Virus record (IMG/VR): IMGVR_UViG_3300040801_004428
Span: 64,001 to 118,605 of that record
Reading direction: 5' to 3' (one strand)
DNA: 54,605 nucleotides
Source: a virus
Part shown: positions 28,855-37,835 of the stretch, in pieces
How positions within the stretch are numbered: position 1 is the first letter of the stretch
Layout of the letters: every line of letters begins with the position of its first letter
Program-made: the position numbers and the translations under genes
Notes under the pieces: generated by a model
Database searches by the model: none
The model's input: only the letters and a program-made list of their open reading frames with translations
Told to the model about the DNA's origin: nothing

Positions 28855-29776
28855 TTAGCATCTCCGGGTTTAGATTAATAATCGCGTCAAGCGCAATATG
28901 GCCTTTTAAGATCTGAGTTATGAGGGCAACTTGTTGGTCTTTACTCAAATTTTGCTTCTCAATACCTTGGATAGCTTCCATAACGGCCGCAACAATTGGT
29001 GGAGTCTCACCTTCGGCAAATTCCAACTCGCGAGCATTTATACCCATCTCATTACGGCCGATTTTTTTTCTAACTGCCGCATCAACTATTGTATTAATTA
29101 TAGGGGAGAGGAACTTCCCAACCGCATCTTGTTGTGTCGATGTGGCTTTACCCTCCACAATAGCGCGCGCAACATGTTCGCAATTATTGTATAAGGTCGA
29201 ATATTTAATCGGCGCACCTTCGAGATTCATCGCCATTTGGCGAATCTCCTCAACGCTGCGTGCGGGCGCGGCTGAATCCACCGCTTCCCATTTTGACTGG
29301 TTGGGTTTATACGCTTTTTCAAAACTCTCCACGACGAAAGACTGCGGCGCGACAAAATCCCTCCCATCTGGGAGTTTTCGCCCTGTTTTGATGTGGGCAA
29401 TCTTGCCGTCGCCCAAATAGACGCCGTAGTGTGTACCCATGGCTTTGCCCGATTTTTCGGACTTCTCCACGTCGGTGGTAAAGTAGTTGCGGATTATCTG
29501 GCCGGGTTTTATTTCACCCACGGTGTAGACTTGCTGTTCGTCAGATTGCATGTCTTCGCGATGAAAATCTGGAACAAGAACCTTCTGGGTTTTCTTAATC
29601 GAGGCAATTTCTGTAAAAGGGTTGATAAGCTTCCTAGATTTTTTCTTCTCTAGGTCTATCTTCTCTTCGAGTTTGATATTGCTTTTCAGGCCTTCATGCT
29701 CGTGGCACTTTTGCTCGTGGGGAATACACCGCTGACCACACTTTTTATTCCCAGGAGTGCACTTAATTATCGACAT
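28838..29776 (-). CDS. Cys-tagged LRAT-like (NC domain) protein 1
   Basis: A 312-aa protein. Tag at residues 5-24 (KCTPGNKKCGQRCIP...). Residues about 86-205 match the LRAT/NC circularly permuted papain-like domain: KPGQIIRNYF, then THYGVYLGDGKIAHI (catalytic-type His about 115), then YNNCEHVARAIVEGK (NCEH Cys about 197). Family members are acyltransferases, phospholipases or peptidases acting on lipids or amides. No hydrophobic helix. Overlaps its paralogous neighbour by 14 nt. Activity is inferred from the His/Cys pair. Confidence 0.75.
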   Translation of the reverse strand: MSIIKCTPGNKKCGQRCIPHEQKCHEHEGLKSNIKLEEKIDLEKKKSRKLINPFTEIASIKKTQKVLVPDFHREDMQSDEQQVYTVGEIKPGQIIRNYFTTDVEKSEKSGKAMGTHYGVYLGDGKIAHIKTGRKLPDGRDFVAPQSFVVESFEKAYKPNQSKWEAVDSAAPARSVEEIRQMAMNLEGAPIKYSTLYNNCEHVARAIVEGKATSTQQDAVGKFLSPIINTIVDAAVRKKIGRNEMGINARELEFAEGETPPIVAAVMEAIQGIEKQNLSKDQQVALITQILKGHIALDAIINLNPEMLNAPSS

Positions 29777-30656
29777 TTTCTCCCTCTTGCTGTTGAGCGG
29801 CTATGTACATCATTGTAATTAGGTTCAAAAATTGTAACAATTCATCAAATTTGGCCATCTCCGTTTCGGGATTGACCGCATCGCCGATATTCTTCATAAT
29901 TGAGTCATACTGCGCGCGGATGTCAACCTCCGAGAAGTCTACCAACCCTTCGATGATTTCCTCCGAAGTGAGAGCAGGCACTTGTTGAATACCCCCACCA
30001 TCTTTGTATCTCAAAGTGCGGGCGAATACCTCATTTAGGGATTTACCCTTCCAACCTTTGAAAATCTTTTCGGAAAGCCCCTTACTGAAGAGTTTAGCCC
30101 CATGTCCGAGCTCATCATATTGGGAGGAGTATGGAACCCCGTAGGTTACCAAATTTGCAAATCTCTCACAATTTGATAGTACCATATTATAGGTGATCTC
30201 AGTCTTACCCTCCGACTGCGCTTTGTAAAGCGTGTCGATGGTTTTCTTAATCTCCGCTACGTCTCTCTTCTTATTGGGCAAAACCGGCCGCATTTTCTGC
30301 CACGTCTTTGCGTCAAAATCCGACGTGCGGATTTCTCCCTTCTTGTTTTTAGCATCCGGGCCGAGTTGAATAACCGTGTTGTTGCCTACATAAACGGCGT
30401 AGTGGATGAAGTTTTTGTGCTTCTCGTTGTTGCCAATAGAGAGGGGTGTAATAACCACATCACCGTATTGCAACTCTGATTCTTTGACTGGTTTGAGGTC
30501 ACCTAGTTTGATACCATTATTGGAGAGGTTTCGAGCCGTGTCGGCAATTCCCTCTGCGCGGGAAACTCCCCCGGTCATACCCTCTTTGCAGAAGTACTCA
30601 ACCGGGATGCATCTCTTCCCGCATTTCTTATTTCCCGGGGAGCATTTAAGAATCAT
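29763..30656 (-). CDS. Cys-tagged LRAT-like (NC domain) protein 2
   Basis: A 297-aa protein. Tag at residues 4-23 (KCSPGNKKCGKRCIP...). LRAT-like domain about 55-165: LQYGDVVITPL, then NFIHYAVYVGNNTVIQL (His about 82), then LSNCERFANLVTYG (Cys about 159); NCER replaces NCEH. Paralogue of the next gene; both end in helical regions. Overlaps the 376-aa tagged gene by 11 nt. A permuted NlpC/P60-like hydrolase is the alternative reading of the same fold. Confidence 0.72.
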   Translation of the reverse strand: MILKCSPGNKKCGKRCIPVEYFCKEGMTGGVSRAEGIADTARNLSNNGIKLGDLKPVKESELQYGDVVITPLSIGNNEKHKNFIHYAVYVGNNTVIQLGPDAKNKKGEIRTSDFDAKTWQKMRPVLPNKKRDVAEIKKTIDTLYKAQSEGKTEITYNMVLSNCERFANLVTYGVPYSSQYDELGHGAKLFSKGLSEKIFKGWKGKSLNEVFARTLRYKDGGGIQQVPALTSEEIIEGLVDFSEVDIRAQYDSIMKNIGDAVNPETEMAKFDELLQFLNLITMMYIAAQQQEGENVDN

Positions 30657-31776
30657 TGTTAATTACCTCATTGGGGTACAATCCAGCGACTAATGATACC
30701 AACATTAGGCATACAACCGGGTCATCAACCATAGTTGCAGAGATGAACTCAATGGCCTTATTCGGCGCATCTTCCATTTCCCCTGTGCATAGGCCAATCC
30801 TACCCACAAAGTTTAATATATCAAGCTCAGGTTCGAAATCTCCATCTTCTGCGAACTCAAACTGACCTAAGTCTTGCACCGGGGTTGTTAAAAACTTCCA
30901 GAGTTTATTATCCCCCGTGCGTTCTTTCACCTTTCTTTTTACCCGCTTTCCTAGACTTCTCACAGTATCCATACTAGCCAAATCACGGGTTAGTTGTTGA
31001 TAACCATCGTTTTCTCCTAAATCGGGGAGGTCAGTCTCCAAGCGGTATAACACTGCTTCGCGTATTTTAGCGCGGTTTTTGTCATTCCTCAAGTAGTTGG
31101 AAATTAAAATTTGTGCCTCACCTGATTTGGAATACTCATCCAAGCGGTCCACAAGCTGTGCGGGATCTTCCGGATTTTCTAAGGCTTTCTTTGCACCGGC
31201 TTTCGCCGCGCGGATTATGTCCTCCTTTGTGAGAGGCTGCCGGTCGGACATCGACTCATAGTCGGTATCTTCCCTAATTGTGGAAGTAAGCTCGTCGAAA
31301 GCGCCCACGGCGGCATTATTCGCAGCATCAATAGCCGCGGTTTTGATTTTCTCCCTATTTGCGTAGACTGCCACGCCGACTACAGCAATGCTTGCCACAG
31401 CCACAACCGCGGCTATATTGCCAATTTTGGTTTTCTTTTCTGCTTTTTTGGACTCTTTGTCTACATCAACTTCGCCGTCTCGACAGGTCCATTTTTTTGG
31501 TATGCAACGTTGGCCGCAGGGTTTGTTACCTGGGCCGCATTTGATTATCTCGGAGTAGTCTAGTAGGGCGAGGTCTATATCGGGGTCTTCTTCCACACTC
31601 ATGGAATCTGAAGACGTGGATTCTGTTTTCATGCGGCCATCATGGCTGAGGAAAACACCATCTGCAACGTATTTGAACCCGGTGCCTAGGTCAGGGGAGA
31701 GGGTAACATAGAGGGGGAATAGATCCTCATCGTAGTCTACGTCCAATGGTTGGCCGTTTATACTTAGTTTAGTCAT
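30646..31776 (-). CDS. Protein with internal Cys tag and TM helix (376 aa)
   Basis: The tag begins near residue 80 (KCGPGNKPCGQRCIP...) after an extra N-terminal domain (MTKLSINGQPLDVDYDED...). A hydrophobic helix follows at about 122-144 (IGNIAAVVAVASIAVVGVAVY), then a helical, charged C-terminus. Start ATG 31776 overlaps the previous stop by 8 nt, supporting the longer form. Function unknown. With the polymerase-like protein it shows that the tag need not be N-terminal. Confidence 0.78.
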   Translation of the reverse strand: MTKLSINGQPLDVDYDEDLFPLYVTLSPDLGTGFKYVADGVFLSHDGRMKTESTSSDSMSVEEDPDIDLALLDYSEIIKCGPGNKPCGQRCIPKKWTCRDGEVDVDKESKKAEKKTKIGNIAAVVAVASIAVVGVAVYANREKIKTAAIDAANNAAVGAFDELTSTIREDTDYESMSDRQPLTKEDIIRAAKAGAKKALENPEDPAQLVDRLDEYSKSGEAQILISNYLRNDKNRAKIREAVLYRLETDLPDLGENDGYQQLTRDLASMDTVRSLGKRVKRKVKERTGDNKLWKFLTTPVQDLGQFEFAEDGDFEPELDILNFVGRIGLCTGEMEDAPNKAIEFISATMVDDPVVCLMLVSLVAGLYPNEVINNDS

Positions 31777-34033
31777 ATATCATTCCACCTTTCTTAGATA
31801 GATGGACAAATCTCGGTCGTCCGTTTACATCGATGATAATCGCCCCTATGTCGTCTCTTGCTTCGGAGTAATTAACAGCGGAAATTTCAACAATCTGGGT
31901 ATTATTACCCCGCGCGAATTTCGCTACCTCAATTTGAGCGCGTTTTTTTAACTCCGAAAATGGGAGTTGACTCATACCTGAGGGATACTCATAGGAGGAT
32001 GAGGCTTGCACCCGACCGCCAGAAGCGCTTCGTTCAGACTCATAGGTGTAACGCTCAACTGTTTGGCCATCCTTCAAGGTGGTTTCACCCGCGACTTCGT
32101 AAGCAGCAAAGTCAGGCAACACCCTTTCGCCGAGGCTAATGGCTTTGTTGACAGCTTCTTTGTATTGTTTGAAAACCGAGGCAAATCCTTTTTTGTCGTA
32201 CTCACCTTTGGTGGTGAAAGCCTCGCGTGGGTTACTCACCCCGTAGTCAGAAGCAATTTTGTCAATAACAATAGTGTATTGAGAAACACCTTGGTCATTC
32301 ATATCCAAGATATATTGCTTTTTGCTGTTATCACCCTTAGCTTGTAACTCAGCCCAGAGGTCTTTAGCCTCGTTGAAGTTATCCTCCGTGCCGCCATTTT
32401 TCTTATGGTAAGACAGGGTGAAAGGTCTTTTGGGCAAATCTTCCCATAGGCGTTTTTGCTCGGCTGCTTGTTCACTACTAAGCCGGCCTTGGCCTTCTGA
32501 TTTGACTGTATCCAGCACGTCTTTTGCACGCCCACCGGATTCTTCCTTCATTACTTCATCAGAAGAGGCGATTACATTCCCCATTTCATCAATAACGGGG
32601 TCATACTGTCTCAACTCTGCTTCAGCTTTTGCAGCAATATCATCGGGAATTTCTCCCCCAGAGGTGGCAGCGGACCCTTGGGTTAAATTCGCCGGGTGGT
32701 ATTGATCCTCAATACGGTTTCTCTGATCGGAGGCATACTTAATATCGTCCATGCTTTCGCGCGTGCCCATTGAGTTGCCCAAAATTGGTCGCGCAAATTC
32801 GGATGAGAGATCCTCACCTTGTTCGCGATGTTCTCGGTTGAGGTCAGCTACGTAGTCGGAGACCTCAGCTTGGCCTGTTGTAACGTATTTGCGCTCCCAG
32901 TCACGATCCAACCCTTCTAGGATTTTATTACTAGGGTTTTTCTTATACTCTGCGCGTTCGTTGCGGCGGAGTTCATCCTTCCTTATGTTGAACCTCTCTG
33001 TGAGTTCTTCCTCCGTGGCATTTTTATTAAGCACGTAGTCCTCTTCCGCGGTTAGAGGCAAGTCCTCATTTTGCGTGGGTTTTTTAATACCCCTACGGGA
33101 TAGGACATAAGAGTCTAACTTAGCCCCACTGCCAACTTCAGAGATCGCATCTTCCCTAACATCGCGCAATGTACCATACCCTATCCAACTTTCCTGGTTG
33201 GTTTCGCGCGTGCTGATTTCCTCCGGAGAGTAGCCGAACGTATCTGTGAATGAATCCCTATAACGCCCTGACAACCCATCGGGTCCAAGCTCCTTTGCTC
33301 GGTCGTACTCATATTTTGCGCGATTTAACGCAATTGCATAATCTTCCTTTGCAGAAACTTTGCTGGGAATAACCTCATTATCGATTTGAAACTTTCTCGC
33401 TTCATCGTTGGTCCAAGCTCCACCTTCTGCCATTGCCCGCGCGGCTTGCGTATTCGCCCGGTTGGCTTCATTCGCTGTGGAGATTGTGGCAATTTCGGGT
33501 TTTTTATCCTTAGAGGTGGCAATGCCCGCGCCAATTACAGCAATTCCGGCAGCGCCCATGACTGCCATGGCACCAATTCGCCATTTATCCGAGGAGGATA
33601 GTTCTTTTTTGTCCTGCTCTTTGCGGATCTTATCCTCGGGGATTTTCTCCCCATAGTGTTCTGTTCCCCGCGCGGCTAGTTTTGAAGAAAATACAGGATC
33701 GGGGGTGTTTAACCTAACATTGGGATCGGAACCCATTGAAGTAGGAATATTCCAATTTTCTGACGCGGAGGAAAAATACCTCTTTTTAGTATCATCATCA
33801 ATGTTTTGATCGTCCGCAATGGCAACCGAATATTCTCCGGGCAGTTTTTTAGCCAACCCCGGATCGTTTTGCATTGCCGCGCGGAGGTCCTCACCCGGTA
33901 TGGTACCCGACTTGTAGGTTTTCAACTTCTCCGCTTGTGGCTCAAGCATGTCCTTATGACACGTCTGCGCGCGCGGGATGCAAATCATTCCACAGGGTTT
34001 GTTACCTGCACTACATTTCTGTTTCTTGCGCAT
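31769..34033 (-). CDS. Large Cys-tagged protein with TM helix (754 aa)
   Basis: Start ATG 34033 (MRKKQKCSAG) with AAAGGA upstream; ATG 34039 also possible, while a TTG at 34066 is less likely. Tag at residues 7-26, with a variant core GMICIP. Hydrophobic helix about 150-175 (IGAMAVMGAAGIAVIGAGIA). The remaining 580 residues are highly charged and helical, then a small alpha/beta C-terminus. No motif recognised. Largest tagged protein; candidate scaffold or ejected internal protein. Confidence 0.78.
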   Translation of the reverse strand: MRKKQKCSAGNKPCGMICIPRAQTCHKDMLEPQAEKLKTYKSGTIPGEDLRAAMQNDPGLAKKLPGEYSVAIADDQNIDDDTKKRYFSSASENWNIPTSMGSDPNVRLNTPDPVFSSKLAARGTEHYGEKIPEDKIRKEQDKKELSSSDKWRIGAMAVMGAAGIAVIGAGIATSKDKKPEIATISTANEANRANTQAARAMAEGGAWTNDEARKFQIDNEVIPSKVSAKEDYAIALNRAKYEYDRAKELGPDGLSGRYRDSFTDTFGYSPEEISTRETNQESWIGYGTLRDVREDAISEVGSGAKLDSYVLSRRGIKKPTQNEDLPLTAEEDYVLNKNATEEELTERFNIRKDELRRNERAEYKKNPSNKILEGLDRDWERKYVTTGQAEVSDYVADLNREHREQGEDLSSEFARPILGNSMGTRESMDDIKYASDQRNRIEDQYHPANLTQGSAATSGGEIPDDIAAKAEAELRQYDPVIDEMGNVIASSDEVMKEESGGRAKDVLDTVKSEGQGRLSSEQAAEQKRLWEDLPKRPFTLSYHKKNGGTEDNFNEAKDLWAELQAKGDNSKKQYILDMNDQGVSQYTIVIDKIASDYGVSNPREAFTTKGEYDKKGFASVFKQYKEAVNKAISLGERVLPDFAAYEVAGETTLKDGQTVERYTYESERSASGGRVQASSSYEYPSGMSQLPFSELKKRAQIEVAKFARGNNTQIVEISAVNYSEARDDIGAIIIDVNGRPRFVHLSKKGGMIYD

Positions 34034-35153
34034 CTTCATATCCTTTGCTTCCAATTTGCCAGTCAAGGCTTCGTCTGTCTTTTAACGGTGAGCGTGTGGC
34101 CATACGGAAGATTAGTTCCGTCGCGGCAAACACATCCTCCAAAGCGTCATGCGCATCGCCGAATTTAACCCCATTGTTGCGCGGCAAGTCTTGGTATGGA
34201 TCATACCAGTTGCCCATGTCGGCCATGTCTTTTCTTCGGGGTAGTTGTGGCTTGGCGTATAGCTCACCCGTGCTTCTTTTTGGCAATCGGCCGAGGTACA
34301 ACCCAAAGTTGTGCATAATATCGTTTTGAAGGGAGACATGGCCATCCTCCTCCCTGTTTGAGAACGCAATGCGTTCTAACCCATTCTTATCGCACATTGC
34401 ATCGAAGAGTTGAATATCGAAGCGGTTATTGAAAGCAAGTAGGTCCTTGCCTTCTAGTTTTTCTTTAAGAAAAGGATATATGTCCCTAAATGCTGGTTGG
34501 CCTTCAGTATCCGCGCGGGAAAGTCCATGCACGCGTTGTGACAAAGGGTTGATAGCCTCCTCTGGGTCAAGAACCACATTGAAGGATTCAGCCCCATCGG
34601 CGCGGTGGATTGCTATTTGGACAATACCAGGAGGGTTGACAGCCGCGAGGGACCCATAATCATCGGAGAGAGGATTAACTCCTTCGAATACATTCGCCGT
34701 TTCTAAATCAAAGACGTAAGTATTCTCAGCGTTTTTGACAACCCCCTGAGCCCAATCAACCGCCTGCGCATGACGATCATAGGGACTTGCACCAATTTCA
34801 TCTCCCGATATGATGAGCTTCTCATTCTGTCTTGGTTTCACCAAACGGCTCTCATCCGGCAATGCGGGTGCATTTTCGATCTGCTCCGCCGTGGGTGTAA
34901 AAGGCTTTTGGTATGTCTTCGCCGGGCTGTATTTAGACCTCGATACTAGGACGGCCCCGATGGCTATACCACCAAACGTGGCAGTAGCCGTTGCAAGGAG
35001 TGCTAAATTTTGCGGCTTAAAACTCGGCGGTTTTTTAACCCTCGGCTTTGCCGCGGCAACAACACCATCGACGTGGCATTCCCATTTGACGGGAATGCAC
35101 CGCTTGCCACACTGCTTATGGCCGTGTTTACATTGTAAGAAGGAGGTAACCAT
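34011..35153 (-). CDS. Cys-tagged DEDDh 3'-5' exonuclease (DnaQ-like)
   Basis: A 380-aa protein. Tag at residues 8-27 (QCKHGHKQCGKRCIP...) and hydrophobic helix about 48-70 (NLALLATATATFGGIAIGAVLVS). The DnaQ-like domain has YVFDLET (Exo I, D and E near 147-149), RVHGLS, LLAFNNRFDIQLFD (Exo II, about 238-248) and FGDAHDALEDVFA (Exo III, His and Asp near 330). All DEDDh residues are present, so 3'-5' nuclease activity is likely. It directly follows terminase and has its own late-type box. Confidence 0.82.
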   Translation of the reverse strand: MVTSFLQCKHGHKQCGKRCIPVKWECHVDGVVAAAKPRVKKPPSFKPQNLALLATATATFGGIAIGAVLVSRSKYSPAKTYQKPFTPTAEQIENAPALPDESRLVKPRQNEKLIISGDEIGASPYDRHAQAVDWAQGVVKNAENTYVFDLETANVFEGVNPLSDDYGSLAAVNPPGIVQIAIHRADGAESFNVVLDPEEAINPLSQRVHGLSRADTEGQPAFRDIYPFLKEKLEGKDLLAFNNRFDIQLFDAMCDKNGLERIAFSNREEDGHVSLQNDIMHNFGLYLGRLPKRSTGELYAKPQLPRRKDMADMGNWYDPYQDLPRNNGVKFGDAHDALEDVFAATELIFRMATRSPLKDRRSLDWQIGSKGYEDAQETEM

Positions 35154-35168
35154 AGTATATTTATCACA

Positions 35169-36911
35169 CTACAGTATATTACCCCAACTCTCGTATGCTG
35201 AATCGTAGGATGTCAAATCATAGATTAGTTCGGTCAATTCATCATACCGCAAACGTTCTTGTGTCTGCGCGATGTGAATTTTCCCACTTTTGAGGATTGT
35301 CAACCAGTACCAGAGACCCAATGCAAAGCTGTCAACCCGATCGTCGTGCGCGGCAAAGGGGAAGCTTGTCAGTTGGGAGACCAACTTAGTATTCCAGTCC
35401 CCTCTGATGAGGATCACTCTCCCCTCGCGTTGCGGCGGTAGGGTTTCCGAAAACCGTTGGGGTTTAGACTTCGTAGCGGGAACCAACTCAATTGGCATGC
35501 CATACTGAGCTTCTAGACTCTGCGCGAGTGACTTACCACTTGCAGCTGATTCGATAACAACCATTCCGGCGTGGTAATATTTCCACATTTGCACAACGGT
35601 TTGGGATAATTCGGGAAACTCCCACTCATTGGAGCCAATTTGATCTAGGATGTAAATATTCGGGTCCGTTTCATCTTCCGGCACGCCGAAGACCGTGATT
35701 ACGGACTCATCTAGTTGTACTCCATATGAGGAGTCAATCGACATATAGACGTAGCGCAGTCGAGGGGCGGAATCCAAAAAGTTGAGATACTTCCGTTTCC
35801 AGAGAGAACCTTTTTTAGGAACCGGATTGCCTTGATACAATGCGGAGAAGGTATACTCATCATCGGATCTCTTACTAATTAGGTCTTTTGCCGGGAAGTG
35901 GGTTGGCCACGCGGCGGCATCAATCTCCTTACGGAGTAGCGGATCACGGTCCACATCCTCACAGAGGGTCGGAATATTTAAGTATCTCCACCCGTCAGGG
36001 TTTCTCTCCGGGTGGTACTCATTAACATAGGGAGAATTCGGATCTTCGATATTCAACTTTCCCTTTAATAAGGTCTCATGCACATCCATTAAGCTATACC
36101 GCGTAGCAGTGATCAACTTAAAATGGTTCATATTCCCCCGGGTGAACATCTCCGACTTAACCCACTGATTAGTGGTTTCCATCACCTTTTCGGAGAGCGC
36201 ACTCTGCATGTCTTTCACCAAATCGTCGCCAATCAACGCGCCGGGGAATGCTGTCCATTCCATGACACCTGCTCCCATGCCCGTCAACGCGGCGTTGACT
36301 GAACTTGCGAAGAACTTACCACCCGCGAGGGTCGAAAACCGTTTGGCTGCCTTCGACGTTTGGGATAAACCCGCATTGGGGAATAATTCCAAAAAGTATG
36401 GGTTGGACAAATGGTCACGAATCTTCCCGCCAAAGATAGTGGATAGGTCGATCCCATACGAGGTGTATAGCGAATTGTTCATGCCACCATTCAGGCCGTA
36501 TAAAAACGACACGAGATGGCACATCAGTTCTGACTTCCCATGGCGTGGGCCAAGCGAAAGTAGGGACTTAGTATTCCGGCGAAAAATCAAATCGAGGAAA
36601 AAAGCGGCGATTACGTTATGCACCGTGTGGAATTCAAACTTCTGCTCGCTTACCACCTGGACGAATAACTTAAAATCGCCTGCTCTAATTCGCTTGTAGA
36701 TTAACTCGGTCTTAGCCGCATCGGAGAGTTTATCCGGATCTTCATCAGCATAATGGAGGAGTTCCTCCCATTTTGCTCTATGCCACTCAGTGTCCGAATC
36801 CGCGACAAGAATATTACTTCTTGCTAGAAACTCCGGATCTTCTAGCTGGTAGTTGCTGGGCAGGCGTCGTAGATCTTCTTTCATTAGGTTTAAACGAAGT
36901 TGGTAATTCAT
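35169..36911 (-). CDS. terL: Terminase large subunit
   Basis: A 580-aa protein. ATPase: Walker A LGPRHGKSE at about 119-126, Walker B ALIGDDLVKD near 222, coupling TATRYS. RNase H-like nuclease: YMSIDSSYG near 387, VVIESAASGKS, and DDRVDSFALG near 520. The pattern and length fit phage TerL, the packaging motor and genome-cutting nuclease acting at the portal. The start at 36911 overlaps the upstream 97-aa gene by 98 nt; ATG 36884 is an alternative and neither has a good ribosome-binding site. Confidence 0.92.
   Translation of the reverse strand: MNYQLRLNLMKEDLRRLPSNYQLEDPEFLARSNILVADSDTEWHRAKWEELLHYADEDPDKLSDAAKTELIYKRIRAGDFKLFVQVVSEQKFEFHTVHNVIAAFFLDLIFRRNTKSLLSLGPRHGKSELMCHLVSFLYGLNGGMNNSLYTSYGIDLSTIFGGKIRDHLSNPYFLELFPNAGLSQTSKAAKRFSTLAGGKFFASSVNAALTGMGAGVMEWTAFPGALIGDDLVKDMQSALSEKVMETTNQWVKSEMFTRGNMNHFKLITATRYSLMDVHETLLKGKLNIEDPNSPYVNEYHPERNPDGWRYLNIPTLCEDVDRDPLLRKEIDAAAWPTHFPAKDLISKRSDDEYTFSALYQGNPVPKKGSLWKRKYLNFLDSAPRLRYVYMSIDSSYGVQLDESVITVFGVPEDETDPNIYILDQIGSNEWEFPELSQTVVQMWKYYHAGMVVIESAASGKSLAQSLEAQYGMPIELVPATKSKPQRFSETLPPQREGRVILIRGDWNTKLVSQLTSFPFAAHDDRVDSFALGLWYWLTILKSGKIHIAQTQERLRYDELTELIYDLTSYDSAYESWGNIL
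35177..35183 (-). promoter_or_regulatory. Late-type GGTAATA box
   Basis: Minus strand TTGGGGTAATATACTG, 23 nt before ATG 35153, inside the last codons of terL. It starts the run of tagged genes. Confidence 0.6.
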
Positions 36912-37107
36912 TAACAGATGTTAATCGCCGCGTTGAGTCGGCCACATCTGATGTTGCATCCCTCTCGTAGATAACACACGCCGAGGAGCTGCACTCCACG
37001 GAAATATTACCATCCTTCCACATGTCAAACAACCCAGTGGGGTCAGACACCGGCTCGCCGTATTTTTCGCGCATTTGTTGCATCAAAGCATAGTGGCCAT
37101 TATTCAT
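36814..37107 (-). CDS. Hypothetical protein (97 aa) before terminase
   Basis: ATG 37107 has CGGAGGAAT 5-13 nt upstream and overlaps the previous stop by 8 nt (ATGAATAA), strong signs of a real gene. MNNGHYALMQQMREKYGEPVSDP..., basic Ser/Pro-rich end. The 3' part overlaps terL by up to 98 nt. No family recognised. Confidence 0.6.
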   Translation of the reverse strand: MNNGHYALMQQMREKYGEPVSDPTGLFDMWKDGNISVECSSSACVIYERDATSDVADSTRRLTSVNELPTSFKPNERRSTTPAQQLPARRSGVSSKK

Positions 37108-37396
37108 TGGGGATTCCTCCGATTAGGTTATTGAGCATGGAGCGTTCTAGGCCGAGTTTTTTATGAGGCTCGGCTTGTCGCTCCTCGACTTGGATCACTT
37201 GCGGTACTTGGACTCTATTCCGGCGTACTTTATCAAGTGCGTTGGAAGTTGCCGTGAGTAATTCTATTATATCACGATTTCCAAGAGAGTCCAGACGTGC
37301 AAAAGCCTCGCTTGCTACGTCGAACATTCCATCTTGAAGGACTTGCTCTAGCTCTGCAAGTCTGTCTACAGCATTTTTATTGGATGATTTTGGCAT
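37100..37396 (-). CDS. Small helical protein before terminase, possible small subunit
   Basis: A 98-aa protein (MPKSSNKNAVDRLAELEQVL..). A helical core and a charged tail resemble small terminase or tail-assembly factors by position and size only. Its start overlaps the end of the tube gene by 20 nt. The small-subunit suggestion is inference from order (tube - X - Y - terL). Confidence 0.6.
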   Translation of the reverse strand: MPKSSNKNAVDRLAELEQVLQDGMFDVASEAFARLDSLGNRDIIELLTATSNALDKVRRNRVQVPQVIQVEERQAEPHKKLGLERSMLNNLIGGIPNE

Positions 37397-37835
37397 AGTC
37401 TATAGGTAGTATCCTCATTGTAATATCGTTGGGTTTTTCCGCTTGGCGCGAAACTTGTGTGTGTTCAAACGCGAACCAGGTACAACCGTAGAGTTGATAC
37501 TTAAAAGGCAATTCGCGCGTGTCGCCGTTTATCCCATGGCAGGTAATTGGCTGGACTTCTACAAAAAACGCCGAGTTGTCATAAATCTGCCACGCATCAT
37601 CGATTGTTTTGAACATATCGGTGAGCATTGGGCCCGAGAGTTGTACCGGTTCGATTTTTCTAAACCCGACGGGAATCTGATACTCGCGGAGAAAAAACGG
37701 ATCGCGGTAAGGCTTAGGCTGAGCGGTAACCTTAATCCCGGAGAATTCAGTAAATTGGAGCACATCCGAACCGAAGAGATTCGGGATGCGTACATAATAC
37801 TGATTTGTCATTATCGGCCGGTCGATTCTTCTCAT
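37377..37835 (-). CDS. Tail tube protein, gp19-like
   Basis: A 152-aa protein. NQYYVRIPNLFGSDVLQFTEFSGIKVTAQPKPYRDPFFL matches the tube-protein start (F-x-V-x-I ... F-x-x-SGI), followed by GFRKIEPVQLSG, then a helix (MFKTIDDAWQIYDN) and a long closing beta part. Size is typical of T4 gp19-type tube subunits, which stack inside the sheath. Start 37835 overlaps the previous stop (ATGA coupling); ATG 37811 (MTNQYYV) is an alternative. Confidence 0.72.
   Translation of the reverse strand: MRRIDRPIMTNQYYVRIPNLFGSDVLQFTEFSGIKVTAQPKPYRDPFFLREYQIPVGFRKIEPVQLSGPMLTDMFKTIDDAWQIYDNSAFFVEVQPITCHGINGDTRELPFKYQLYGCTWFAFEHTQVSRQAEKPNDITMRILPIDYAKIIQ

Noticed and set aside
33325-33656. Frames antisense to the 754-aa tagged gene
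   Set aside because: They lie wholly inside a long gene with tag, helix and operon overlaps, and have no ribosome-binding site.
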